DNA of 64,000 nucleotides from Slackia sp. ZJ119 (GTDB taxonomy: Bacteria > Actinomycetota > Coriobacteriia > Coriobacteriales > Eggerthellaceae). Both the position numbers and the translations under genes were made by a program. Positions 1 to 8,757 of the stretch are shown here, in pieces. Where the stretch lies: contig NZ_JAAKEN010000002.1 of NCBI RefSeq assembly GCF_011039175.1, positions 167,680-231,679 on the forward strand, in the 5' to 3' direction. Every line of letters begins with the position of its first letter. Within the stretch, counting starts at the first letter, position 1. The notes under the pieces are model-generated. The model was not told the origin of the DNA. It searched no databases and worked only from the letters and a program-made list of their open reading frames with translations.

Positions 1-1388
1 GCCTTCGCGTCTGCCGCCGTGTTCAGGTAGTACCAGGTGCCGCCGATTTTCTTCCAGCCCGTGACCATGACGCCGCGCCCGTCGAACAGGTACCACTCCC
101 CGCCGATGCGCTTCCACGCGTCCTTCACCAGGGTCCCGTTCGCGTCGACGTAGGACCACGTGCCGTTCGCCGCCTGGCTCCACCCCGGCTTCGCGGCCGT
201 GCTCTGGCTGCTGTCCGGCTTGGTGGCCGTACCCTGGCCGCCCTGGCCGCCGTCCGGCTTCGCGGCCGGCACCTTCGCGGGCGGTTTCGCCTGGTAGAAC
301 GCCGACCAGCTCGTCGGTGCGAGCGCCGTCGTGTATGCGTCCCACCCGATCTGGTAGGCATGGCCGGCCTCCAGGCGGATGCCGCCGAGACCTGTTTGCG
401 CATACGAGCCGTCCACGTACAGCGACCAGTACAGGCTCAGATCGAAGTTCGGCGAGTTCAGCCCGGCCAGCCGCTTGTCCTGCGCACTCGTGATCGCGGT
501 GAGGTACGGCCCGTAGGTCGACTCTTCGATCTCGTAGTCCTTCAGATAGCCGTGCTGCTTCGCCGCAGCCAACAGATCGGCCAGCGTCAGCGATTCCAGC
601 TGCGCGTCGGGGTTTGTCTTGCGCACGGCCTCCAGCACGGAAGAAAGCGTCATCCGGTGGTTCGTCCAGACGTCGTACGAGGTCACGCCCGTGTTCCAGT
701 CGGTCGTTTCGCCGCCCGTGACCGTCAGCGTCACCGACGGGTCAAGCTCGGTCGACGCCGGCCCGGCCGGTTCGTGGTCCTGGTAGAACGCCGCCCAGCT
801 CGACGGCACGCCGGCCGCGTCGTAGGCGTTCCAGCAGAACTGGTAGGCGCCGTTCGCCTTCAGCGGGGTGAAGCTCATGCCGGTTTCGGCATAGGCGCCG
901 TTGTCGTACAGCGACCAGTACAGGCTTGCCGAGAAGTCAGGCGCATTCCACTGCGCCAGTTCAACGCCTGATTTCGACGTGATGGCCTGCAGGTAGCGCC
1001 CGCCGAAGCCCGTGTTTTCCGGCGCGTCGTAGGCCGCGATGTCGCCGGCCTCCTGCGCCGCCGCCAGCAGGTCGGCCGCATCGAGCGTGGCGAGCGTCTC
1101 CGCGGCGTCTTGCTTCTTCGCCGCCGTCAAAATGTCTGCCGCCGCATATTCCTTGTTCACCCAGACCTGGTAGTCGTCCGGGCCGGCAGGCGACGCGCTT
1201 GCAGCGCCCCCGATGACCGTCAGCGTCACCGTGTCGGTCGCATTGAGCGGCGCTTGCGCGGCGCGGGCGTCATCGGCCCAGGCAGCAGCAGGCGACAAGC
1301 CCATGACCAGGGCCGTTGCCAGCGCAAAAACCGCCAGCCACGCCTTCGCGGCAGCCCCCTCGATCCTTGTTTTCCGGATTTCTCTCAC
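1..1388 (-). CDS. secreted DUF4430-type / cell-wall-binding-repeat surface protein (3' end outside window)
   Basis: The reading frame runs to the window edge, so the C-terminus is missing. The GTG start at 1388 follows GAAAGGAG and opens a signal peptide with a basic N-terminus and a hydrophobic stretch ending near AAAWADDA. Two similar domains follow, each containing a YLTAITS / YLQAITS and SLYWSLY...G.YA.TG pattern, typical of DUF4430, the transcobalamin C-terminal-like fold found in Gram-positive surface proteins. A Gly/Pro/Lys linker leads to cell-wall-binding repeats (GWKKIGGTWYYLN type) at the visible end. A cobalamin riboswitch lies just upstream, so a corrinoid-capturing surface protein is a reasonable inference. 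The family assignment is from pattern only. Confidence 0.75.
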   Translation of the reverse strand, partial: MREIRKTRIEGAAAKAWLAVFALATALVMGLSPAAAWADDARAAQAPLNATDTVTLTVIGGAASASPAGPDDYQVWVNKEYAAADILTAAKKQDAAETLATLDAADLLAAAQEAGDIAAYDAPENTGFGGRYLQAITSKSGVELAQWNAPDFSASLYWSLYDNGAYAETGMSFTPLKANGAYQFCWNAYDAAGVPSSWAAFYQDHEPAGPASTELDPSVTLTVTGGETTDWNTGVTSYDVWTNHRMTLSSVLEAVRKTNPDAQLESLTLADLLAAAKQHGYLKDYEIEESTYGPYLTAITSAQDKRLAGLNSPNFDLSLYWSLYVDGSYAQTGLGGIRLEAGHAYQIGWDAYTTALAPTSWSAFYQAKPPAKVPAAKPDGGQGGQGTATKPDSSQSTAAKPGWSQAANGTWSYVDANGTLVKDAWKRIGGEWYLFDGRGVMVTGWKKIGGTWYYLNTAADAK

Positions 1389-1499
1389 GTTCGCTCCTTT
1401 CATTCGACGTTTTTCCGCAGAAGCAGACGGCGAAAGAAAGAGACGCTTCGTCGAGGCGACGCGGCCGCGCATCCACGGTACAACGCCGGCTTGCGCTGC

Positions 1500-1690
1500 A
1501 GCCGCTTCGGCCGCACCGCCGCTCAAGGCATCCCCATGCGCCAAGGGTGGCTCGCCCTTGTGCGCACTTACGCTTCTCGGCGGGTGTTCTGGCTGGTCAG
1601 CGAACCGTTCGCTGAGTCACAGTGGCGGCACCGTGCGGGATTTTCGCCCGACTTTCCCCGATCCGAGAGGTCTTCTTCATGCGCAGCAGA
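1500..1690 (-). promoter_or_regulatory. cobalamin (AdoCbl) riboswitch
   Basis: Read on the minus strand, 1659-1616 contains the conserved cobalamin-aptamer core, including GGGCGAAAATCCC and the B12-box element GCCGCCACTGTGA. It is followed at 1596-1578 by AGCCAGAACACCCGCC. These blocks in this order are diagnostic of the class. The aptamer ends about 110-130 nt before the GTG start of the DUF4430 surface protein, leaving room for an expression platform. The outer limits given are approximate. Confidence 0.9.
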
Positions 1691-1706
1691 GTATACCAAA
1701 ACTAAG

Positions 1707-1780
1707 GAGCTGACAGAGGGACGGGGTATTCGTCAGCTCGGCAAGCCGAGCTGACGAATACCCCGTCCCTCTGTCAGCTC
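1707..1780. repeat. perfect 35-bp palindrome (REP/MITE-like or bidirectional terminator)
   Basis: Positions 1707-1741 and 1746-1780 are exact reverse complements separated by a 4-bp loop (CAAG). Each arm also begins with GAGCTGAC and contains GTCAGCTC near its inner end, so the arm itself has nested 8-bp inverted ends. The element lies between the symporter stop codon and the cobalamin riboswitch and could isolate the two transcripts. There is no U tract, so it is not a standard intrinsic terminator. Confidence 0.85.
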
Positions 1781-1841
1781 GGCGGGAGCGTTCGCTGGGA
1801 TGCCCCCGCCCCCGCCGTCAAAGCCTCGAACCGCGCTAGTT

Positions 1842-3404
1842 CTAGTTCGCGGCTTCCGCCTCCAGTTCGTGCATGACCTCGTGCTCGTATTCGCGGTCGA
1901 TGGCGCCTTGCACGCTCGGCGGCTCCACGTCAAACGGCACCGCCTTCGTGAACAGGCTTACAACCGGCACGATGACCAGGGACAACAGCATGGCCAAGGC
2001 GCCGCAGTTTATCGGCGACGCAATGAGCGGCGTGCCGGCGAAGCCCATGATCATGTTGACCGCCGTCAGGCCCACGCCCACGGCGAACGAGCACCACACG
2101 GCCGGGCGGGAAATCTTGCCCGAGTACAGACCCCACAGGAAGGGCCCCAAGAACGCGCCGGCCAACGCGCCCCACGAATATCCCATGAGCTGGGCGATGA
2201 ACACGATGGAGCTGTGATACTGCAGCAGCGCGATGGCCGCCGAAATGACCACGAACACCACCAGCAGCACGCGCATGTACAGCAGCTGCTTCTTCTCGGT
2301 CATGTCCTTGACGAGGTTGTCTTTGATGAGGTCGATGGTCAGCGTTGAAGAAGACGTGAGCACCAACGACGACAGCGTCGACATGGAAGCCGACAAAACC
2401 AGTACGATGACCAGGCCGATCAGCACGTCGGGCAACGTGGACAGCATGGTGGGGATGACCGAGTCGTAAATGGGCGTGCCGTTGGCGGCGTATTCGATCT
2501 GGTCTTCGTACAGACGCCCGAAGCCGCCAAGGAAGTACGAGCCGCCGGCCACGACGAACGCGAAGATGGTCGAGATGATGGCGCCCTGCTTCACCGCCGG
2601 ACCGCTTTTGATGGCGTAGAACTTCTGCACCATCTGCGGCAGGCCCCACGTGCCGAGCGAGGTCAAAATAACGACGCCCACCAGGTTGAACAGGTCGGGT
2701 CCGAACCAGCTGACGTACGCGCCGTTGAGCGCCGGGTTGTCGGCCGCGGGAATCTGCGACAGCTGGTTGATGGCCTCCGAGAAGCCGCCGTTGTTCATCA
2801 TGACCGCCACAATGACCGCAGAAATGCCCAGCAGCATGACGATGCCCTGGATGAAGTCGTTCATGACCGTGGCCATATACCCGCCAAGTACCACATAAAT
2901 GCAGGTCACAACGGCCATGCCGATGACGCACGCATCATAGGGCAGGTTGAACGCCATGCCGAACAGGCGCGACAGTCCGTTGTAGACCGACGCGGTGTAA
3001 GGGATCAGGAAGACAAAGATGATGGCCGCCGCCGCAACGCGCAGGGCCTTCGAACCGTAGCGCTTGCCGAAGAACTCCGGCATGGTCTGGGCGCCCAGGC
3101 GGTGCGTCATCTCGCGAGCACGCGGACCGAGCACCCACCAGGCCAGCAGCGATCCCAAAATGGCGTTGCCGATGCCGGCCCACGTGGCGGCGATGCCGTA
3201 CTTGAAGCCGAACTGGCCCGCGTAGCCGACGAACACGACGGCCGAAAAGTAGCTGGTGCCGTACGCGAACGCGCTCATCCACGGCCCGACCTTGCGGCCG
3301 CCCAGCACGAAGCCGTCGACCGTGTCAGTGGTTTTGCGGCAGTACAGGCCCACCGCGACCGCAACCGCGACGAACACCACTACCAACAGGATTTTCAGGA
3401 ACAT
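1842..3404 (-). CDS. sodium:solute symporter (SSS family)
   Basis: The 520-aa protein is almost entirely hydrophobic, with about 13 membrane segments and the SSS-family pattern: an N-terminal helix followed by DGFVLGGRKVGPWMSAFAYG, the MNDFIQG stretch, the GTWGLPQMVQKFYAIKS block and a late LVLSASMSTLSSL. It should couple Na+ entry to uptake of an organic solute; the resemblance is to PutP/PanF-type carriers and the substrate cannot be told from sequence. The start at 3404 is chosen because GGAGAG precedes it; upstream in-frame codons give a non-membrane Arg-rich extension. The C-terminal tail is acidic. It stands alone downstream of a 680-bp intergenic region. Confidence 0.88.
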   Translation of the reverse strand: MFLKILLVVVFVAVAVAVGLYCRKTTDTVDGFVLGGRKVGPWMSAFAYGTSYFSAVVFVGYAGQFGFKYGIAATWAGIGNAILGSLLAWWVLGPRAREMTHRLGAQTMPEFFGKRYGSKALRVAAAAIIFVFLIPYTASVYNGLSRLFGMAFNLPYDACVIGMAVVTCIYVVLGGYMATVMNDFIQGIVMLLGISAVIVAVMMNNGGFSEAINQLSQIPAADNPALNGAYVSWFGPDLFNLVGVVILTSLGTWGLPQMVQKFYAIKSGPAVKQGAIISTIFAFVVAGGSYFLGGFGRLYEDQIEYAANGTPIYDSVIPTMLSTLPDVLIGLVIVLVLSASMSTLSSLVLTSSSTLTIDLIKDNLVKDMTEKKQLLYMRVLLVVFVVISAAIALLQYHSSIVFIAQLMGYSWGALAGAFLGPFLWGLYSGKISRPAVWCSFAVGVGLTAVNMIMGFAGTPLIASPINCGALAMLLSLVIVPVVSLFTKAVPFDVEPPSVQGAIDREYEHEVMHELEAEAAN

Positions 3405-4085
3405 GACCTCTCCTTCACTTTCGCCGCCCGCTCGCCACGGGAGGCTCGTCTTGCTTCCCGTCTCCCCTCTGGCAACGGCGCCTTGTGCGGCAGTCCTTGT
3501 GTACCAGAGCGGAAACGATGTCTTTCGACGGGTGAAGGCGCAGGTCAGCCAAGCGCCGGTCCTTCCCTTCGCCCCATCGCCACCGAAGGCGCACACGACA
3601 GACGCCAAAGCCCAGGCATAAAAAATAGCACCCGGACCAAGCGGTGCCGTGTGCTAAAAATATCGACGGTAGATGGAGTTCGAGAAGGACGCACGCGCAG
3701 ACTGCTGGGCCACGTGCTGGCTCATGACCGCACGGGCCGCTTCGCCACAACACTGCTGAGCCACGTGCTGGCTCATGACGGCATTGGCCGAATCAGCGCA
3801 AACGATATGTCCACCCAAGAAAAACATGGGCACCACTTTAGCACACTAGAGCGGCCTTGGCGAGACATTTTCTGACCAGCACGGATGGCAATACGTGGAA
3901 AGAGGTACAACTTTCAGTTGAGAATGGAGGGACGAGGGGCACCGATAGAAGGCTGGAAAGCGAAGAGCGCGACCCCGGGCTGAAAGCGAAGTTGCGGAGC
4001 CGCCGGACGGTTGTTTCGCCGGCGAGGCTCCGCTTCGATAACGAGGCCGCCAGGTGCGCCGGATCGCCAGAGCGAACAGAACTGC
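3405..4085. other. 681-bp intergenic region between paaK and the symporter
   Basis: No convincing gene is seen. The region must hold the symporter promoter. It contains a 27-bp direct repeat (listed separately). A 60-codon minus-strand frame at 3654-3836 spans the repeats but has no credible ribosome binding site. Confidence 0.6.
3702..3779. repeat. 27-bp direct repeat, two copies 51 bp apart
   Basis: CTGCTG.GCCACGTGCTGGC followed by TCATGAC occurs at 3703-3729 and again at 3753-3779 with one mismatch. Each copy contains the palindrome CACGTG. The spacing of 51 bp (17 codons, about five helical turns) would suit either a duplicated peptide or a pair of regulator sites upstream of the symporter. 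Confidence 0.6.
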
Positions 4086-5321
4086 TTAGTACCGCGAGTC
4101 GAAGATGCGCTTCGTTTTCTTCTCTGACCTGGGCAGCTCTCCCATGGGGACGCCCTTCGCGTCGGGCGTGCAGCCGAGCTTCGCCTTGAAGATGGTCGCC
4201 AGCTCTTCTTCGCAGCGAGCCTTCGCATCGCCTTCGAGCGGCGTTTCGAACAGCACCGTCAGCACGTCCTTGCCGGAGATGTTCTCGATCATCACCTGGT
4301 ATTCCGAGCTGGTGCCGTCGGTGATCTTGATGACCTCTTCCACCTGCGCCGGGAACATGTTGCAGCCCTTCACCTTGAACATGTCGTCGGTGCGGCCCAC
4401 CAGCGTGTCGATGCGCGGATGATGGCTGCCGCAAGCGCATTCGCCAGGAACGATGCGCGTCAGATCGTGCGTGCGGTAGCGAATGAGCGGGGCCCCTTCC
4501 TTCTGCAGCGTGGTCAGCACCAACTCGCCCACCTCGCCGTCGGGAATCGTTTTGCCGGTGGCCGGGTCGATGACCTCGATGTAGACGAAGTCGTCCCAGA
4601 TGTGCATGCCGGCATGCTCGTCGCAGCTGATGCCGATGCCCGGGCCGTAGATTTCCGTCAGGCCGTAAACGTCGTAGATGTCGATGCCCAGCTCGCCGGA
4701 GATGCGGGCACGCATCTTGTCGCCCCACCGCTCGCTGCCGATGACGCCCTTGCGCAGCTTCAGCCGGTCGCGGATGCCGCGAGCGGCGATTTCTTCGGCA
4801 AGCAGCAGCGCATAGGAACTGGTGGCGCACAGCACCGTTGAGCCAAGGTCCTCCATCATTTTCAGCTGCTTTTCGGTGTTGCCCGGGCCCATCGGGATGG
4901 CCATGGCGCCAAGGCGCTCGCACCCCAGCTGGAACCCGATGCCCGCCGTCCACAGACCGTAGCCCGGCGTGATATGCACGCGGTCAAGCGGCGTGACGCC
5001 CGCCATCTCGTAGCAGCGGGCGAATTGGATGGCCCAGTCGGTCACGTCCTTCTGCGTGTAGGGAATGATGACCGGCGTGCCCGTCGTGCCTGATGAAGAG
5101 TGGATTCTTACGATTTTCTCGTCGGGCACGGCCTGCAGGCCCAAGGGGTAGACGGCTCGCAGGTCGTCCTTTTCCGAAAACGGCAACTGCTCGAAATCCT
5201 GCTGCGTGCGCACGTCAGACAAGTCAACGTCGGCAAACTTTTGCGCATAGAACGGGCTGCGCTCCTTCAGCGTGCGGAATTGGCTGCGAATCATGTCGAG
5301 CTGGACGTCGGTCATCTGCAT
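4086..5321 (-). CDS. paaK: phenylacetate (arylacetate)-CoA ligase
   Basis: The 411-aa protein has the PaaK form of the AMP-forming acyl-adenylate fold: the phosphate-binding loop HSSSGTTGTPVIIPYT near residue 90, the YGLTEIYGPGIG adenylate motif in the middle, YRTHDLTRI with the hinge region after it, and the C-terminal lid domain with GRTDDMFKVKGCNMFP. It activates phenylacetate or indoleacetate with ATP and CoA. The ATG at 5321 follows AAAGGAGC. Its neighbour iorBA makes or consumes the same arylacetyl-CoA esters, so the genes form one aromatic amino-acid catabolic module, although a 390-bp gap with tandem repeats separates paaK from iorB. Length is normal for the family. Confidence 0.93.
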   Translation of the reverse strand: MQMTDVQLDMIRSQFRTLKERSPFYAQKFADVDLSDVRTQQDFEQLPFSEKDDLRAVYPLGLQAVPDEKIVRIHSSSGTTGTPVIIPYTQKDVTDWAIQFARCYEMAGVTPLDRVHITPGYGLWTAGIGFQLGCERLGAMAIPMGPGNTEKQLKMMEDLGSTVLCATSSYALLLAEEIAARGIRDRLKLRKGVIGSERWGDKMRARISGELGIDIYDVYGLTEIYGPGIGISCDEHAGMHIWDDFVYIEVIDPATGKTIPDGEVGELVLTTLQKEGAPLIRYRTHDLTRIVPGECACGSHHPRIDTLVGRTDDMFKVKGCNMFPAQVEEVIKITDGTSSEYQVMIENISGKDVLTVLFETPLEGDAKARCEEELATIFKAKLGCTPDAKGVPMGELPRSEKKTKRIFDSRY

Positions 5322-5714
5322 GGGAAAGCTCCTTTGCGAAAGCAGGCGCCGAATGCGGCGCAATCGGTCGAAAGCGGGTGTAAAAACCCGAGGTCAAAAG
5401 GGTATGAGGGGGCTGCACGAGGCAGCTAGCGCCATCGACCTGCCGAAACCACGGCTGCAAAAGAGGCTATGTCCGATCGAGAAACCATGTTTGTTATAGT
5501 ACACCAACTTTATTGCGAACGGGTTGCAAAAGTCGGAAGGCCGTGAGCGGACGCATGCGGGGAGGCGCGGCGCTAGGCCCGCACCGCCGTGGAGCCTTCG
5601 CTTCGCAGCGCTAGGCCCGCTCTGCCGTGGGGCCTTCCCGCCGTTAGGCCCGTGCCGCCGTGGAGCCTTCGCTCCGCGGCGCTAGGCCCGCGCTGTCGCA
5701 GCGCCTTCGCGGCG
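5322..5714. other. 393-bp spacer between iorB and paaK
   Basis: No gene is recognised. The half next to iorB is filled by the GC-rich tandem repeat listed separately. The AT-richer stretch around 5480-5515 may hold the paaK promoter. Confidence 0.55.
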
Positions 5715-5720
5715 CTAGGC
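5573..5720. repeat. tandem repeats copying the 3' end of iorB
   Basis: The motif CTAGGCCCG (stop codon of iorB read from the other strand) plus 25-30 following bases recurs at 5573, 5611, 5643, 5682 and 5715. Spacings alternate 38/32/39/33 bp, giving a higher-order unit of about 71 bp. Units share GCCGTGG(A/G)GCCTTC. The last copy is the true end of iorB; the others lie just downstream of its stop codon, as if the gene terminus had been repeatedly duplicated. Confidence 0.75.
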
Positions 5721-6314
5721 CCGCGCCGCCGCCACTTCGATCGCCTGCAGGTTGAGGTCGACGAAGCGCGGCTTCACGCAGGCGCGGACGGCGCTGCGCA
5801 AATCGTCGAGCGAGAGGGGGATGCGGCCAAGCGACAGGGCGCTTGCCAGCATGAGCGTGTTGAGCGCCTTGCGGCCGCCCACTTCGCTGCACAGGGCAGC
5901 GTCGTCGACCGGCACGAACGTCGCCTGCGAGCCTTCCAGCGACGCGGCGATGTTTCCCACGATTTCCTCGGCGCGATACGCATGCTTCGCAAGCGCCGCC
6001 GTGACCGGCTGCAACGGCGTCGTCGCGGTCACGAGCACGCCGGCGGGCGCCAGATACGGCAGCACGCGGGCGGCCTCGGCCGGCTCGAACGCCACGATGA
6101 CGTCCGCCGTCCCCTCGGCCACCAGCGGAGCCAACACCTCTTCGCCGTCAGACCCCATGCGCACGTGCGACACCACGTTGCCGCCGCGCTGGGCCATGCC
6201 GATGGTTTCGGCCGTGCGGACCTGCCAGCCCTTTTCAAGCGCGGCCTGGGCCAGCACTTTTGCCGCCAGCACCGTCCCTTGTCCGCCGACGCCGGCAAGA
6301 AGTATGTTGATCAT
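5715..6314 (-). CDS. iorB: indolepyruvate:ferredoxin oxidoreductase, beta subunit
   Basis: The 199-aa protein matches the pyruvate:ferredoxin oxidoreductase gamma-domain family: N-terminal GVGGQGTVLAAKVLAQAA, the TIGMAQRGGNVVSHVR block and the VAFEPAEAARVLPYL segment. With IorA it oxidatively decarboxylates indolepyruvate, phenylpyruvate and related 2-oxoacids to arylacetyl-CoA, reducing ferredoxin. The ATG follows GGAAAGGAAG. It lies 114 bp downstream of iorA in the same direction, consistent with co-transcription. The C-terminus ends in Ala-Ala-Ala-Arg-Ala where the downstream tandem repeat begins. Confidence 0.93.
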   Translation of the reverse strand: MINILLAGVGGQGTVLAAKVLAQAALEKGWQVRTAETIGMAQRGGNVVSHVRMGSDGEEVLAPLVAEGTADVIVAFEPAEAARVLPYLAPAGVLVTATTPLQPVTAALAKHAYRAEEIVGNIAASLEGSQATFVPVDDAALCSEVGGRKALNTLMLASALSLGRIPLSLDDLRSAVRACVKPRFVDLNLQAIEVAAARA

Positions 6315-6428
6315 GGGACTTCCTTTCCCTTCTCGGTCGCGCCGCCCGCTGCCTGCCGCCCGACCGGCCCCTTCGCGCTTCGACCTTGCCGCCCGCCGCA
6401 GCCCGCGCGGCCGACGGCCCGGCGCCTT

Positions 6429-8444
6429 CTACCTGTCGCCCACGGAAATCGCGTCGAACGGGCACACCTGCACGCACAGGCCGCACCCGTTGCACAGCCC
6501 AGCGTCCACGAACGCCTGGCCGCGCTCGCCGCTTTTCGGCCCGCGGACGTCTGCATTGAACCCGATGCCCGGACAACCGATTTCGGTGATGCACTTTTTG
6601 CAGCCGCGGCATGCGTCGACGTCGATGGCCGCCCGCGCGGAAGGCGCGAACAGCTGCACGCACGGCGACGTGAAAATGACCGCCGACGGACCTTCGAACG
6701 CGACGGCTTCGCGCACGGCATCGATGCTCGCCTGCAGGTCGAGCGGGTTGGCCGCCACGATGCGCTCGATGCCCAATGCCTCAAGCACGCGCGGGATCGA
6801 AAGGGGCCGGCGCCGCTCGCCCATGAGCGTCACCCCTGTTCCGGGGTGGGGCTGCGAGCCGGTCATGGCCGTCGTCGCGTTGTCCAGGATGCAGAACGTC
6901 ACGTCGTGGCCGTTGTACGCCGCGTTCGCAATGCCGGTCATGGCGCTCGCGAAAAACGTGGAATCGCCCACGAACGCCAGCGCCTTTTTGCCCGGCTCCG
7001 CCACTGAAAAGCCCTGCGCCATGGTGATGCCGGCGCCCATGCACAAGCACGTGTCCACGGCGTCGAGCGGCATCGCGTTGCCCAGCGTGTAGCACCCGAT
7101 GTCGCCGCACAGCACGGCCGGCGTCTTTCCCAGGGCACGCTTCACGGCGTAGAAGCTGCCGCGGTGCGGACATCCCGCGCACAGGACCGGAGGTCGCACC
7201 GGCAGCGGCGCGTCGTCGGGGGCCTGGTAGGCGAAGCGGCTGCCACCTGCGCAGGCGTCGACTGCGCAGGCGGCCTCCGCAGCAGCTTTTTTCGGCAGGC
7301 CTGCCAGCTCCGGCACCTCCAGAAACGTCGCCAGCCGCACGAGCGCGTCTTCGACCGAATTCTCGCCGCGGTCGCGCGTCGTGCCGTCGAGCTTGCCGCG
7401 AATCCGCGGACGAGGCGCCGCCGGATCGCTTGCAGCGGCGCCAATGGTCGCCAGCAGCTCGTCTTCCAGCACGTGGTCCAGTTCCTCGAAGACGATCACG
7501 CTGCCGGACACGTCGCGCAAGAAGCGCATCGCCTTGTCGCGCGGGAAAGGAAACACCGTTCCCACCTGCCAAAACGCGTACAGAGGAAGCGATTTTCCCG
7601 CAGCGGCCGCATGCGTCTCCAGCATGCGCAACGCCTCCAAGACATAGGCCGCCGAGACGCCGCCCGCAACGATGCCGAAACGCGGCAGGTCGTCGGAAGC
7701 GCCCGAGGCCTGCGCCCCTTCCACGCCGCCACCGCGAAACGTCGGATTGAACGCAGCAAACTGCGGATCGTTCGCAAAATCGGCGGCGATGGCGGACAGG
7801 CGGTCGTTGATTTCGCCATGGGCCTCGAAAGAGCGGCGCGGGAAGATGACCCAGCGCGGGTCGCGCTCAAAGCCTTCGGGGGGCACAGGACGCGCCTGCG
7901 TGGATTCGGCGACGTCGAAGAACGTGGACGCGTGGCAGATGCGCGTGGTGGGCCTCACGATGACCGGCGTGCCGTAGCGCTCCGACAGGTCGAAGGCGGC
8001 CTGCATCATCTGAAAGCCCTGGTCAGGCGTGGCAGGATCAAGCACCGGCACCTTCGCGAACGACGCGAACCGACGCGTGTCCTGCTCGGTTTGCGACGAG
8101 ATGGGGCCGGGGTCGTCGGCCACGAACAGCACCGTGCCGCCCTTCACGCCCACGTAGTTGAGGCTCATAAGCGCGTCGCTGGCCACGTTGAGGCCCACTT
8201 GCTTGCACGTGAACAGCACCCGTGCGCCCGCGTACGCCGCGCCGGCCAACAGCTCGAGCGCCGCCTTTTCGTTGGTGGACCACTCCACATGCACGCCTTC
8301 GGCCGATCCGTCGGCATGCAGGGCGGCAACCGTCTCCACCAGTTCCGAAGAGGGCGTTCCGGGGTAGCCCGCCACCACGCGCACGCCGGCCTCAAGCGCC
8401 GCATGCGCAAACGCCTCGTTTCCCATCAGCAGTTTCTTCGCCAT
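6429..8444 (-). CDS. iorA: indolepyruvate:ferredoxin oxidoreductase, alpha subunit
   Basis: The 671-aa protein has the IorA domain order: an N-terminal pyrimidine domain (GYPGTPSSELVETV), the SLNYVGVKGGTVLFVADDPGP stretch, a C-terminal TPP-binding domain with CAGCPHRGSFYAVK and GDIGCYTLG, the Mg-TPP loop around GDSTFFASAMTGIANAAYN...ILDN, and two 4Fe-4S clusters at the end (CRGCKKCITEIGCPGIG and CNGCGLCVQVCPFDAI). It carries TPP catalysis and electron transfer to ferredoxin. The ATG at 8444 follows GGAGGA; a longer upstream frame runs into the CRISPR array and is rejected. First gene of the iorAB pair. Confidence 0.95.
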   Translation of the reverse strand: MAKKLLMGNEAFAHAALEAGVRVVAGYPGTPSSELVETVAALHADGSAEGVHVEWSTNEKAALELLAGAAYAGARVLFTCKQVGLNVASDALMSLNYVGVKGGTVLFVADDPGPISSQTEQDTRRFASFAKVPVLDPATPDQGFQMMQAAFDLSERYGTPVIVRPTTRICHASTFFDVAESTQARPVPPEGFERDPRWVIFPRRSFEAHGEINDRLSAIAADFANDPQFAAFNPTFRGGGVEGAQASGASDDLPRFGIVAGGVSAAYVLEALRMLETHAAAAGKSLPLYAFWQVGTVFPFPRDKAMRFLRDVSGSVIVFEELDHVLEDELLATIGAAASDPAAPRPRIRGKLDGTTRDRGENSVEDALVRLATFLEVPELAGLPKKAAAEAACAVDACAGGSRFAYQAPDDAPLPVRPPVLCAGCPHRGSFYAVKRALGKTPAVLCGDIGCYTLGNAMPLDAVDTCLCMGAGITMAQGFSVAEPGKKALAFVGDSTFFASAMTGIANAAYNGHDVTFCILDNATTAMTGSQPHPGTGVTLMGERRRPLSIPRVLEALGIERIVAANPLDLQASIDAVREAVAFEGPSAVIFTSPCVQLFAPSARAAIDVDACRGCKKCITEIGCPGIGFNADVRGPKSGERGQAFVDAGLCNGCGLCVQVCPFDAISVGDR

Positions 8445-8757
8445 GAGTCCTCCGTCTTCGCAGTTCGTAGGGTCATGGTAGCGCAACTTGCCCGGCCGCC
8501 GCCGTCTGCGGAAGGAAAAGGCCGTCCCAACCCACTCGGCGGCGGTAGACGCGGCGGCGCCGCTAGAACAGCAGGGGGAGCAGAAGAGGTCGAAGGGCAG
8601 CGGGGGGCGGCAGGCAGGGACGAAAAGCCGAACCGGAGAAGAGCCTGAAAACGAGTAAAACTCATTGCAGTTCGGAGCACCAGAACCAAACAGATCCACA
8701 AGGATTTCCATAGCGATTTCTCCATCGTTTCCCCGAAGCGCAAACGCAGCCAAAGCC
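8445..8757. other. 313-bp region between iorA and the CRISPR trailer
   Basis: No gene or repeat was identified. It should contain the iorA promoter and the end of the CRISPR transcript. Confidence 0.55.

Noticed and set aside
3654..3836. 60-codon frame with duplicated AVMSQHVAQQ
   Set aside because: Weak GTG start without ribosome binding site; the repetition is explained by the DNA direct repeat, though a small peptide is not excluded.
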